64,000 bases of DNA, taken from NCBI GenBank assembly GCA_013152545.1, contig JAADGF010000055.1:42626-106625 (forward strand). The letters are read 5' to 3'. The notes under the pieces were generated by a model that was not told the DNA's origin, made no database searches, and worked only from the letters and a program-made list of their open reading frames with translations. Below, one piece after another: positions 29,314 through 37,972 of this stretch (position 1 is the first letter of the stretch; each line of letters opens with the position of its first letter). The stretch is from Gammaproteobacteria bacterium. Lineage in GTDB: Bacteria > Pseudomonadota > Gammaproteobacteria > SZUA-152. A program made the translations under genes and the position numbers.

Positions 29314-29644
29314 CTGTGACTTAAACCAAAAATCCTGCAAACCCTGCGAAGGTGGCGTTAAACCCATGACACAGGACGAAGCCCACAAAATGTTGCTGCA
29401 ATTGAATGATGCTTGGCAATTGCAGACACAGCCGTTCGAAATTCAACGCGTCTTTACATTTAAAAATTATTATCAAACAATTGCTTTTGTCAATGCACTC
29501 GCCTGGATCGCTCACCACGAAGCGCATCACCCGGATATCGAGGTGAGCTATAATCGATGTTTCGTACGCTACAGCACACATGCTATCGGAGGATTATCTG
29601 AAAACGACTTTATTTGTGCAGCAAAACTGGATGCATTATTGTAG
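29306..29644 (+). CDS. phhB: Pterin-4a-carbinolamine dehydratase
   Basis: Recycles tetrahydropterin after aromatic amino-acid hydroxylation by dehydrating the 4a-carbinolamine; also called DCoH. The 112 aa protein carries the family core FKNYYQTIAFVNALAWIA followed by HHEAHHPDIEVSYNRCFVRY, with the His-His and later His of the active site, and GGLSENDFICAAKLDALL at the end. The chosen ATG at 29306 is 8-10 bases after AAGG, better placed than the GTG at 29300. No phenylalanine hydroxylase gene is nearby. Confidence 0.93.
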   Translation: MTSCDLNQKSCKPCEGGVKPMTQDEAHKMLLQLNDAWQLQTQPFEIQRVFTFKNYYQTIAFVNALAWIAHHEAHHPDIEVSYNRCFVRYSTHAIGGLSENDFICAAKLDALL

Positions 29645-29720
29645 CCGCTGTTTAAAGTGACGACTGTTAAAGCAAGCATTGTAACTATGCTGAGTAACAC
29701 CATCCGACCATAAAAATAAG

Positions 29721-29860
29721 CAACTACTCAGCTTACCTTTGAGTTGCTCGATGACTGCGTTAAAAACTGCGCCAAAAGTGCTCATTTGCATCGGCTAAAC
29801 ACTGCATTTTTTTCCTTGTTCTCGGACAAATTTACGGCAATCTGAGCAGTCACTGCATAT
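29721..29860 (+). repeat. Dispersed imperfect palindromic repeat, copy 2
   Basis: The left part CTCAGCTTACCTTTGAGTTG (29727-29746) matches copy 1 at nearly all positions. The right part carries CTTGTTCTCGGACAAATTTA and GGCAATCTGAGCAG, again as in copy 1 but more eroded. Same orientation as the other full copies. It lies in the 463-base gap between phhB and rsgA, which holds no gene. Confidence 0.75.
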
Positions 29861-30107
29861 TTAAAAAATCAAGCTGAATAGTCGCTAAAAAATAGGTTAT
29901 TAAAACGATAGGCCATTAAAACTGTTGCTTAGATATTTACCCATAGGCGAATGCTAAAATGTACAACCACCTAAATCAGTATGCAACACCCGTTTTCAAT
30001 ACCCGCTATTGCGCAAGCCCTATAATCATGAAAAACTTAATCGGATCAAAGAAATCCGCACAATCACTTGATACCGCCGAAAACCTTACAAACGGCTTGC
30101 CATTATA

Positions 30108-31121
30108 ATGCCAAAACGAAAACTAACACGTCGGCAATCGTGGCAAATACAGAAGATTCAAAAAGACCGCCTATTACGAGCAAAAAATCAATCCACTATA
30201 GCAGAACAACAGTTAAAGAACGGTACTCTGGGCGATGAAAAAATCGGGCAAATTGTTGCCCATTATGGCGCTAACTTGGATGTCGAAGACGAACATGGCC
30301 ATATCCACCACTGCTTAACACGAGCAAACCTACCCATGCTTGTTTGCGGTGACAATATCATCTGGCAAGCGACGGGAAAACAACTGGGTGTCATTATATC
30401 CTTAGTGCCTCGTAATTCGTTTCTCGCCCGACCTGATTATAACAAACAGCTCAAACCTGTTGCCGCTAACATTGATCAAATCTTAGTAGTCGCCGCACCT
30501 AAACCAGTGCCGGATCAAGATTTAATTAATCGATATTTAGTAGCCGCTGAATTAACGGCAATTCGACCATTAATTGTCATCAATAAAATTGATTTATTAA
30601 ACAAGCTGGAATTACAAACATTAGCACAACGGCTCTCATTGTATAAGTCCATTGGCTATCGCGTTATTTATACCAGCACAAAGCACCACGACGGATTATC
30701 GGAGCTGACAGATGTGTTAAAAAAACACACCAGTATTTTTGTGGGTCAATCCGGTGTCGGTAAATCCTCTTTAATTAAAACATTCATCCCTAACGCCAAT
30801 ATACGCGTGGGTGAATTATCCCAAGCCACTGGTTTAGGTAAACATACAACCAGCGTAACCGTGCTGTATCACACAGAGAACAACGGCAGTATCATTGACT
30901 CACCAGGAGTACGCGAATTTGGTTTAGGCCACGAGTCACCAGAACGAATCACCAACGGTTTTGTGGAATTCAAACCGTGGCTGGGACAGTGTAAATTTAA
31001 AGATTGCAAACACAGCAACGAACCAGCATGCGCCATTAAGCTCGCCGTGGAACAAAACTTGATTTCTCAACGGCGTCTTGATAGTTATTTGCGCATTGTA
31101 AAATCCCTCAGCCGTCGTTAG
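30108..31121 (+). CDS. rsgA: Small ribosomal subunit biogenesis GTPase RsgA
   Basis: Circularly permuted GTPase that acts late in 30S subunit maturation. The 337 aa protein has an N-terminal OB fold (about 45-120), then the permuted G domain: VINKIDLL (G4), GQSGVGKSSLIKTFI (G1) and IIDSPGVREFGLGH (G3). The C-terminal zinc site is FKDCKHSNEPACAIK with Cys and His ligands, preceded by GQCKF. Length and order match the family. Its location near orn is conserved in gammaproteobacteria. Confidence 0.97.
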   Translation: MPKRKLTRRQSWQIQKIQKDRLLRAKNQSTIAEQQLKNGTLGDEKIGQIVAHYGANLDVEDEHGHIHHCLTRANLPMLVCGDNIIWQATGKQLGVIISLVPRNSFLARPDYNKQLKPVAANIDQILVVAAPKPVPDQDLINRYLVAAELTAIRPLIVINKIDLLNKLELQTLAQRLSLYKSIGYRVIYTSTKHHDGLSELTDVLKKHTSIFVGQSGVGKSSLIKTFIPNANIRVGELSQATGLGKHTTSVTVLYHTENNGSIIDSPGVREFGLGHESPERITNGFVEFKPWLGQCKFKDCKHSNEPACAIKLAVEQNLISQRRLDSYLRIVKSLSRR

Positions 31122-31524
31122 GAAAGCTACTTGGACAACGTAGGCAGTCTACTTAACTCAGTTGTTAACACCATTAACACCTTAATGACAGTCATTTATC
31201 CAATTTGAATCTAAAGGTTAATGGAAACACAAATTATAAACTCAACGCTTTCGTTCAGGCTGTCGCCCCGAAAACTGTCCGGAAAATCAGTATTGTGTGG
31301 TTAATTTCATCATAAATACGTTAATCGGTGCTCTGCGACGCTGAATATCATAAGCATTGAAATAAAAGAATTAAAAATATTACCGAATTAAAGCAAGATA
31401 GCGTTATTTGCCCCTCGTCGACACTCATGTAAAGAGCTATAATTACCAATATAAAGTGATTTTTCTATGAAATGCGCTCAGGTAAGAAACCTTTTGAAAA
31501 ACAAGTCTAGGGGAGGGTATAAAA
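31122..31524. other. Intergenic region upstream of an outer-membrane protein gene
   Basis: About 400 bases with no gene seen. The last part gives a strong ribosome-binding site (GGGGAGGG) before the ATG at 31525. No terminator hairpin with a T run was found after rsgA. Confidence 0.4.
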
Positions 31525-32241
31525 ATGCAACAACTTTTAATCAGCTTATCTGCCCTCTGCCTATTTACGGCTCATTCAGCGCAAGCCGATCAACAAATTA
31601 ACGAATTGACTACCTTGATCGACAATCAATTCAAAGATCTCACACAAAGCCTGGACGTAGCACAAAGTTATCGGGTAATTTCAACCACTAAGCCGTTAAA
31701 TACACTTAATTTTAACGTGGGATTTGAGGTAACCACCACAAAAGTAGAGCCAGATTCATTATTGGAGCAAATCACACCACGGAAATCACCTAACGCATTG
31801 CATATGCCCAGGCTGCATGTGCGTAAAGGTTTGCCTCACGGCTGGGATGTAGGCGCCTTCTATTCATCATTGCCCGACACGGACCTTCAAATCTATGGTG
31901 GTGAATTACGCTATTCGCTATTCAACCAGCATCGGTCTCTACCGGCATTGGCGGTACGTGGGACTTATAGTTATCTTTCCGGAGTTGAAGACCTGTATTT
32001 AACCTCTACCGGTCTTGAGTTTTCCGTTTCCAAGGGGTTTTCTGGCCTAACACCCTACGCAGGATTTGGCGCCACTTGGGTGGATGGTGAAGATGAATTA
32101 AGTGGATACAGGGAAAATTTAACCCAAACAAAGTATTTTCTAGGGCTTAATTTTAACCTCGGTTTATTTAATTTTGCAGCAGAAACACAGCAAAATGGTG
32201 AATCATCCACTACCAAAGCTAAATTTGGATTGCGTTTTTAA
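31525..32241 (+). CDS. Outer-membrane beta-barrel protein of unknown function
   Basis: A 238 aa exported protein with a signal peptide (LLISLSALCLFTAHSAQA-D). The mature part is a series of alternating strands (for example FNVGFEVTTTKV, HVRKGLPHGWDVGAFYSSLP, TQTKYFLGLNFNLGLFNFAA) and ends in TTKAKFGLRF, with the terminal Phe typical of barrels inserted by the BAM machinery. The pattern suggests a small porin-like or adhesin-like barrel of 8-12 strands. I do not recognise a named family. It appears to be a single gene with its own strong ribosome-binding site. Confidence 0.75.
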   Translation: MQQLLISLSALCLFTAHSAQADQQINELTTLIDNQFKDLTQSLDVAQSYRVISTTKPLNTLNFNVGFEVTTTKVEPDSLLEQITPRKSPNALHMPRLHVRKGLPHGWDVGAFYSSLPDTDLQIYGGELRYSLFNQHRSLPALAVRGTYSYLSGVEDLYLTSTGLEFSVSKGFSGLTPYAGFGATWVDGEDELSGYRENLTQTKYFLGLNFNLGLFNFAAETQQNGESSTTKAKFGLRF

Positions 32242-32265
32242 GGCTTTGTAAAAAACAAGTGGCGG

Positions 32266-32325
32266 CTCAGCCTGATTTTTTAAATGTTCAGTAACTGCCA
32301 GTCAGCTTAAATTTTAAGCGTAAGT
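32266..32325 (-). repeat. Fragment of the dispersed palindromic repeat, copy 4
   Basis: The segment GGCGGCTCAGCCTGATTTTT (32272-32291) and the following AAATGTTCAGTAACTGCC read on the minus strand as the outer end of copy 2 (29848-29880). Only one arm survives. It overlaps the 3' end of the small minus-strand gene that stops at 32314. Confidence 0.5.
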
Positions 32326-32808
32326 ATCAATTCCAAGCACCATCTGCAAGTGGTTTTTTGTTTCTTGCTCGCGGTTATCATTATAAGCCTCGATAGCCTG
32401 CCTTGACAATCTGGAGAAACTGCCGTCGCCCACAAACTGCCCTCTGATTGCATCATCTGCACCCCAACGTTGCTGAGTCGGTGTGCCTGGGATCGGCATA
32501 GCAACCCCATTACGATCACGCCTTACGGGGGATTGATTAAAAGGCGACCTATCATCGCCGCCAGGCTGAAATTGTGCGGTGCGGCTCTGTATCGCAGCTT
32601 CCGGCGGCGCCAGCAGTGTAAACTGAGCTGTTTGCTCACTAGCCGCTGCGTCTTTGTCAGCACGCAACTCAGACGTTTGACCCTTATTGAATTGATCGGA
32701 TCGAAGTGGGTTAACATTGGCTTGATCCCCTCGCAGAGCACGCCGGACATTGCTTCCATTGGAAACCACATCGTTGTTTGGCGTCGAAATACTTGAAGCT
32801 CTTATCAT
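32314..32808 (-). CDS. Conserved hypothetical protein, 164 aa
   Basis: Soluble, polar protein with no signal peptide or membrane helix. The first two thirds are low in hydrophobic residues and probably disordered (Gln-, Asn-, Ser- and Arg-rich). The C terminus, RLSRQAIEAYNDNREQETKN followed by HLQMVLGIDTYA, looks like a conserved helical tail seen in small uncharacterised gammaproteobacterial proteins. That ending is why I accept the frame as a gene over the overlapping plus-strand frame. Function unknown. The last codons abut a repeat remnant, so the true C terminus could have been altered. Confidence 0.65.
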   Translation of the reverse strand: MIRASSISTPNNDVVSNGSNVRRALRGDQANVNPLRSDQFNKGQTSELRADKDAAASEQTAQFTLLAPPEAAIQSRTAQFQPGGDDRSPFNQSPVRRDRNGVAMPIPGTPTQQRWGADDAIRGQFVGDGSFSRLSRQAIEAYNDNREQETKNHLQMVLGIDTYA

Positions 32809-33092
32809 TTACTGGTATCCATGCCACGCTCCCAATTGACATTAAATTATACCATAGCGCCCGAATTACAGAATTAGATATATGCTAGTTTAGTACAATC
32901 ATGGCGAAATGCCTGTAGCCTTAGTGTGCCTCACTGTTTATATATTGTCCACCACTGAAGATAACATTGCAATTGCTCCCCCCCTAAACGCCTACGACAC
33001 AGCATCCAATCGGTTTTGATCGTAATCGTGTGTTTAAAGGTACTCGGGCTAAGCCATATAACCCCTTGCTGGCTCGATCTTGCCGTGCAGGA

Positions 33093-33896
33093 TTATGTTC
33101 TTTTTTTTCGTCTAACGCGTGAGAACGATTTCGTGCTGGTTCTTTTTTCAGCAGCAAAAGGCGACGGCAAAGCGACCAATTTATACAGCTTTTCCATCTC
33201 TATGCGCGTTAATGCCTGGTACTGGCCTCGTTTGATACGTCGTGGTAAGCTGATAGGCCCAAAACGATTGCGGGACAAACGATTCACTTGAACCCCCTGC
33301 GATTCCCACAAGCGGCGAACTTCGCGATTCTTGCCCTCTTTTAGAACGACGTTGAACCAACGGTTCTGCCCCTCACCACCAATATCCTTTATTTTCTCAA
33401 AGCGCGCCTCACCGTCATCCAAAGTAATGCCCTTTTGAAGGATGTTGAGCATTGATACCGTCACATCGCCATAAATGCGTACCGCATACTCTCTTTCGAT
33501 TTCATAAGACGGATGCATAAGCCGGTGTGCTAAATCACCATCAGTTGTTGCTAACAACAGACCTGAGGTATTAAAATCCAACCGTCCCACCAATATCCAA
33601 CGGGTATTACGTACTTTGGGGAAGTCAGCAAACACAGTGGCTCGACCCTCGGTATCAGCACGAGAACAAATAGTACCAATATCTTTATGGTAGACGATAA
33701 CCTCAGGCACATCAGGACAGACTTGTAACCGTATTGTTCTACCATCGACCTGCATCAATTCGTTGCCGGAAACCCGATCCCCCAGAGTTGCAATCTTCCG
33801 ATTGACGCTGACACGACCAGCATCAATCCACGTTTCAATTTCACGCCTTGACCCAAGCCCAGCCCTTGCAAGTACCTTTTGTATTTTTTCGCTCAT
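33093..33896 (-). CDS. rluB: 23S rRNA pseudouridine(2605) synthase
   Basis: RsuA-family pseudouridine synthase modifying helix 89-93 region of 23S rRNA. The 267 aa protein has an S4 RNA-binding domain at the start (IQKVLARAGLGSRREIETWI) and the catalytic motif GRLDFNTSGLLLATTDGDLA with the active-site Asp. It also has LKEGKNREVRRLWESQGVQV and a Lys/Arg-rich C-terminal tail. Length and tail point to RluB over RsuA or RluE. It is the last gene of the minus-strand order trpS-scpA-scpB-rluB, a neighbourhood common in gammaproteobacteria. Confidence 0.94.
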   Translation of the reverse strand: MSEKIQKVLARAGLGSRREIETWIDAGRVSVNRKIATLGDRVSGNELMQVDGRTIRLQVCPDVPEVIVYHKDIGTICSRADTEGRATVFADFPKVRNTRWILVGRLDFNTSGLLLATTDGDLAHRLMHPSYEIEREYAVRIYGDVTVSMLNILQKGITLDDGEARFEKIKDIGGEGQNRWFNVVLKEGKNREVRRLWESQGVQVNRLSRNRFGPISLPRRIKRGQYQALTRIEMEKLYKLVALPSPFAAEKRTSTKSFSRVRRKKRT

Positions 33897-34050
33897 GGTA
33901 ATAAATGCCCGGCTTGTGTATTAAATAAATCGACTGAACCGTAATAATCGAAAATGATTTGCCTGTTTGAAGCCACTATGATCAGTGACTAAAATAGGTA
34001 ATTTAAAATCATATGAGGCCAAACTAACCCGGTTAATCTAATTACGAAGC

Positions 34051-35517
34051 TTACTTAGCATCCGAGTTATCACTCAGAGAATACTCAATTTCGGTTTCGT
34101 CGGTAACCATTTCAAGTTCAGCCGTATGTTCTTTCACATCTTGTCTCAACTCAGGCACATGGCCCGCACATTCCTCATTCTCAGTCATTTGCCCGGCACC
34201 ACCTGCTGCGGCTAAAAATTCTTCTTGATTGAGTATACTCTCGACCGGCTCATGCTCAGTGACCTCTTGCAAACTTAGGTCAGTTTCTTTCGTGCCGATT
34301 TCCATTTGTTGCAACGCTGGCACCACCTCAAGTTCCTTAAGATTGTCAGGCGTCAACCACGACTCATCGTCTGCCGCTTGTACTTGCACAGTTTCGGTGG
34401 CATCTAAGTCTGAAACGGTCTGAATATTTAAAATATCCGTTACTTCCGATTCCATCACGCCAGGAGCGTCAATGCCAGTTACACCCCGCTGATCTGTCTC
34501 ACTGTTATGCCCAGCAGCAACAGCGGCTCGTACCTCGGTTTCAGTTGTTACCTCGGTTACCACTACTGCTGAAGCCTCAACAGCTACCTCGGCTATTATT
34601 GGTTCAGCTGCGGTCAGATGCAAACCTTCATCAACAATATCGTGCATATGTGCAATGTCAGCATGCAATTCCGGTTCAATTGCTGCTGAAGAAATGGCCT
34701 CTGATACGGTTTCGTCGCTGTGTATTTTTTGGTGCTCTATTGCCGTTATTGCTACTTTTTCATTATCCCTCGTAATGCGATGATTCGCATCCTCTTCGAC
34801 AAGCTCATTTTCAGTCGATGCATTCTCGACCAAGGCACCACTTCCGTCGATAACATCATTTGCAACAACCTCTGTCACCTCTTTCACAGCTCCCTGCTCA
34901 GGTGTCTCGTTACCGCTTTCGTTGACTAAGTCAGCGCTATCAGCAGCCGGCATTTGCAAATCAAGTTCTGCATTAATTTTGTCCAAATCACGAATTTCAG
35001 CCAAGGTAGGCAACTCATCCAATGAGGCAAGATTAAAATAATCTAAAAACGCACGGGTAGTGGCATAAATAGCGGGTTTACCCGGTACATCCCGATGACC
35101 AACAACTCGTACCCAATCCCGCTCCTGTAATGTTTTAATGATATTGGAACTTACCGCCACACCGCGCACATGCTCGATTTCCCCTCGTGTTATGGGTTGC
35201 CGATAAGCAATCAATACCAGAGTTTCAAGCAAAGCACGCGAATAACGCGCCGGTTTTTCATCCCAGAGTCGGGTAATCCATTGAGCATAATCTTTTTTAG
35301 CTTGAAAACGATAGCCAGAACCTACTTTCTTTAGCTCCACACCACGATCAGCAGACTCATTGATAATAACTTGCAACATATTTTCTATCGTGTCACACGC
35401 CGGAGGCTCATCATCGTTCACAAACAACGACTGAATGCGATTAAGACTTAAGGGTTCCCCTGCCGCCATTATCGCCGCTTCAATGATATTTTTTAATTGT
35501 TGCTCTGAGTTTGACAT
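34051..35517 (-). CDS. scpB: Chromosome-partition protein ScpB with long acidic C-terminal extension
   Basis: Subunit of the SMC-ScpAB condensin-like complex. Residues about 1-190 are the usual two winged-helix domains: IIEAAIMAAGEPLSLNRIQS, RALLETLVLIAYRQPITRGE and VVGHRDVPGKPAIYATTRAF followed by LDYFNLASLDELP. The remaining roughly 290 residues are acidic, rich in Glu, Asp, Val, Ala and Thr, with no predicted fold, and make the protein about twice the usual length. The gene overlaps scpA by 25 bases, which shows translational coupling. The extension is probably disordered; its role is unknown. Confidence 0.92.
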   Translation of the reverse strand: MSNSEQQLKNIIEAAIMAAGEPLSLNRIQSLFVNDDEPPACDTIENMLQVIINESADRGVELKKVGSGYRFQAKKDYAQWITRLWDEKPARYSRALLETLVLIAYRQPITRGEIEHVRGVAVSSNIIKTLQERDWVRVVGHRDVPGKPAIYATTRAFLDYFNLASLDELPTLAEIRDLDKINAELDLQMPAADSADLVNESGNETPEQGAVKEVTEVVANDVIDGSGALVENASTENELVEEDANHRITRDNEKVAITAIEHQKIHSDETVSEAISSAAIEPELHADIAHMHDIVDEGLHLTAAEPIIAEVAVEASAVVVTEVTTETEVRAAVAAGHNSETDQRGVTGIDAPGVMESEVTDILNIQTVSDLDATETVQVQAADDESWLTPDNLKELEVVPALQQMEIGTKETDLSLQEVTEHEPVESILNQEEFLAAAGGAGQMTENEECAGHVPELRQDVKEHTAELEMVTDETEIEYSLSDNSDAK

Positions 35518-36389
35518 GCTTCTGTTACCGTAACATGGATTGGTTCGTACGGATTGGTTTGAACCAATTCAATTAATGATTCTTTGACGAGTTCCAATAT
35601 CGCCAAAAAGGTGACTACAACACCGAGACGCCCTTCCGTCCGGTCAAATAATTGCCCAAAGGCAGTAAATTTTCCTGGCTCAACACGGCTGAGTACAATG
35701 GACATTCGTTCCCGAACAGACAGCGGCTCCAATTGAATATGATGGTGAGAATACATATCAGAACGTGCCAGCACATCTTTAAACGCCAACATTAAGTCCT
35801 TTATCTTAATGTCTGGGTACGGTTTTTGAATATTGAGTTCGGGAATCATAACCGTAGCTTGATACGTATCCCGCTCCATGCGAGGCATTTCATTAATATC
35901 TTCTGCCGCCTTTTTAAAACGTTCATATTCCTGCAAACGTCGAATAAGTTCTGCCCTTGGATCCTCTTCCTCTGCCTCTTCACTAACTGGTCGCGGTAAT
36001 AACAGACGGGATTTAATTTCTGCCAACATGGCGGCCATGACCAGATAATCAGCTGCAAGTTCGAAATGAATTTCCTTCATCATTTCAACATATTCCATAT
36101 ACTGCCGAGTAATTTCTGCGATAGGAATATTGAGGATATCAATGTTTTGACGCTTAATAAGGTACAATAATAAATCCAACGGTCCCTCAAACGCTTCCAA
36201 AAATACTTCCAATGCCTCAGGGGGTATATAGAGATCTTTAGGCAACTCAGTCACCGCGGCACCATCAACTTTGGCAATGGTAATTGGCACAACGACAGCC
36301 GCATCAGCATTTGCAATCTCCGCTAACGCTGTATCTTCATCTTGCAATGCGCCTTCCTCTTCTCCCAAGGTGACTACCACATCAGACAT
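35493..36389 (-). CDS. scpA: Chromosome-partition protein ScpA (kleisin)
   Basis: Kleisin subunit bridging the SMC heads in the condensin-like complex. The N-terminal kleisin motif is clear: FEGPLDLLLYLIKRQNIDIL then NIPIAEITRQYMEYVEMMKE, followed by LAADYLVMAAMLAEIKSRLL and RAELIRRLQEYERFKKAAED. The C-terminal winged helix has VTFLAILELVKESLIELVQ. I take the ATG at 36389 as start (298 aa); a TTG at 36413 is also in frame. Residues before the kleisin domain are acidic and variable. It overlaps scpB by 25 bases. Confidence 0.94.
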   Translation of the reverse strand: MSDVVVTLGEEEGALQDEDTALAEIANADAAVVVPITIAKVDGAAVTELPKDLYIPPEALEVFLEAFEGPLDLLLYLIKRQNIDILNIPIAEITRQYMEYVEMMKEIHFELAADYLVMAAMLAEIKSRLLLPRPVSEEAEEEDPRAELIRRLQEYERFKKAAEDINEMPRMERDTYQATVMIPELNIQKPYPDIKIKDLMLAFKDVLARSDMYSHHHIQLEPLSVRERMSIVLSRVEPGKFTAFGQLFDRTEGRLGVVVTFLAILELVKESLIELVQTNPYEPIHVTVTEACQTQSNN

Positions 36390-36426
36390 TTTGTTATTGC
36401 GCCTCTTTTTCAAACCTGCTTGTCAT

Positions 36427-37644
36427 TTACCGATACCGCAAACCCATCGCTTTTTTCACCTCGACCAAGGTATCATCCGCTTCATCGCGTGCCGCAGCTA
36501 CACCCTCGTTAATGATGTTCTGGACCAACTTGGTATCACCCAAATACTCTTTGGCACGTTCCTGGATAGGCTTCAATTCCTGCAACACCGCATCAATCAC
36601 TGGCTGTTTACAATCAACACAGCCAATTGCAGCAGAGCGGCAACCTTGCAAAACCCAGTCCTTAGTAGTGTCATCGGAATAGACTTGATGTAAATCCCAA
36701 ACCGGACACTTGCTTGGATCACCAGGATCGGTTCGCCTTATACGTGCCGGGTCCGTGGGCATTGTTCTTAGTTTTTGCTCAACCGCTACCGGATCCGCTC
36801 TCAATGCGATGGTATTGTGGTAAGATTTAGACATTTTCTGACCGTCTAGCCCTGGCATTTTCGACGCTTTCGATAACAACGCTTGCGGCTCCGGCAATAT
36901 TATTTTACCCGCACCTTCCACATATCCAAATAGTCTTTCCCGGTCTCCAAGGGTAATATTTTGTTGTGATTCGAGCAATGCCCTTGCAGTTCCGAGGGCC
37001 TCATGGTCACCTTTTTCTTGGTATTTACGCCTCAACTCATTGTATAATTTAGCATTTTTCTTCCCCATTTTCTTAATGGCCGATTCCGCTTTATCTTCAA
37101 AGCCCGGTTCCCGGCCATATAAATGATTAAATCGCCGCGCCACCTCACGGGTTAACTCCACATGCGCCACTTGATCTTCTCCAACGGGAACCTGACTGGC
37201 ACGATAGATCAAAATATCAGCACTTTGTAACAAGGGATAACCAAGAAACCCATAGGTTGCCAAATCTTTCTCCTTGAGACGCTCTTGCTGGTCCTTATAG
37301 CTAGGCACACGCTCCAACCAGCTTAACGGGGTAATCATTGACAGCAACAAATGCAATTCTGCATGTTGAGGTACCTGAGACTGTATAAAAATTTTTGCAG
37401 AACCAGGGTTTATACCTGCCGCCAACCAGTCAACCACCATGTCATAGACGCTGTCAGCAATAATACCCGTGTCATCATAATGGGTGGTTAAAGCATGCCA
37501 GTCCGCCACAAAAAAGAAACACTCAAATTCATGCTGCAACCGCAGCCAGTTCTTCAGTACACCGTGATAGTGCCCTAAATGTAGTTGCCCGGTCGGACGC
37601 ATGCCTGATAGCACTCGCTGATAGTGTGTCGGTACAGAACTCAA
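36427..37644 (-). CDS. trpS: Tryptophanyl-tRNA synthetase (long form)
   Basis: Class I aminoacyl-tRNA synthetase charging tRNA-Trp. At 405 aa it is longer than the common form of about 330 aa. The HIGH-like motif is GMRPTGQLHLGHYHGVLKNW and the KMSKS motif is in GLDGQKMSKSYHNTI, with ADILIYRASQVPVGEDQVAH between. The extra length comes from a Lys-rich insertion (about residues 188-245, including KKMGKKNAKLYNELRRKYQE) that is known from longer TrpS enzymes in Pseudomonas and relatives. The start is TTG at 37644, seven bases after AGGGAGA. It heads the run trpS / scpA / scpB / rluB. Confidence 0.95.
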   Translation of the reverse strand: MSSVPTHYQRVLSGMRPTGQLHLGHYHGVLKNWLRLQHEFECFFFVADWHALTTHYDDTGIIADSVYDMVVDWLAAGINPGSAKIFIQSQVPQHAELHLLLSMITPLSWLERVPSYKDQQERLKEKDLATYGFLGYPLLQSADILIYRASQVPVGEDQVAHVELTREVARRFNHLYGREPGFEDKAESAIKKMGKKNAKLYNELRRKYQEKGDHEALGTARALLESQQNITLGDRERLFGYVEGAGKIILPEPQALLSKASKMPGLDGQKMSKSYHNTIALRADPVAVEQKLRTMPTDPARIRRTDPGDPSKCPVWDLHQVYSDDTTKDWVLQGCRSAAIGCVDCKQPVIDAVLQELKPIQERAKEYLGDTKLVQNIINEGVAAARDEADDTLVEVKKAMGLRYR

Positions 37645-37677
37645 CCTAATCTCCCTGTGTTTGGATTAAACAAAAAA

Positions 37678-37798
37678 GTCGCGGCTCAGCTTACCTTTGA
37701 TTTCCCCGATGACGGTATTAAAATAGTACTTATTTACACCAATAAACACCGCGCTTTTCTCTTCTCAAACAAATCATAAGGTAAGCTAAGCCATTACC
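37678..37798 (+). repeat. Dispersed imperfect palindromic repeat, copy 3
   Basis: Left arm GGCTCAGCTTACCTTTGATT (37683-37702) and right arm AAATCATAAGGTAAGCTAAG (37771-37790), an inverted match with a one-base insertion. Internal segments TTACACCAATAAACACCGCG and TCTTCTCAAACAAATC align with copy 1. It occupies most of the 328-base gap upstream of trpS, which has no gene. Confidence 0.75.
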
Positions 37799-37972
37799 AA
37801 AAAAATAACGGCAACACATGACCACCCGCTGTGCATTTGCACACCAAGCCGTGGTACTTAACCACAGCTAATATCAAAATGAGCACTCAATAACAAGCTT
37901 GGCAGTCCTCTGCCAGCATGCTTGAAAACGATCCTCTGTGAAGATAAAACAGTGATTTAATCGATAACTGAA

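Noticed and set aside
32470..32796. 108-codon plus-strand frame overlapping the 164-aa hypothetical gene
   Set aside because: Cys/Arg-rich shadow translation; the opposite strand has the protein-like C terminus.
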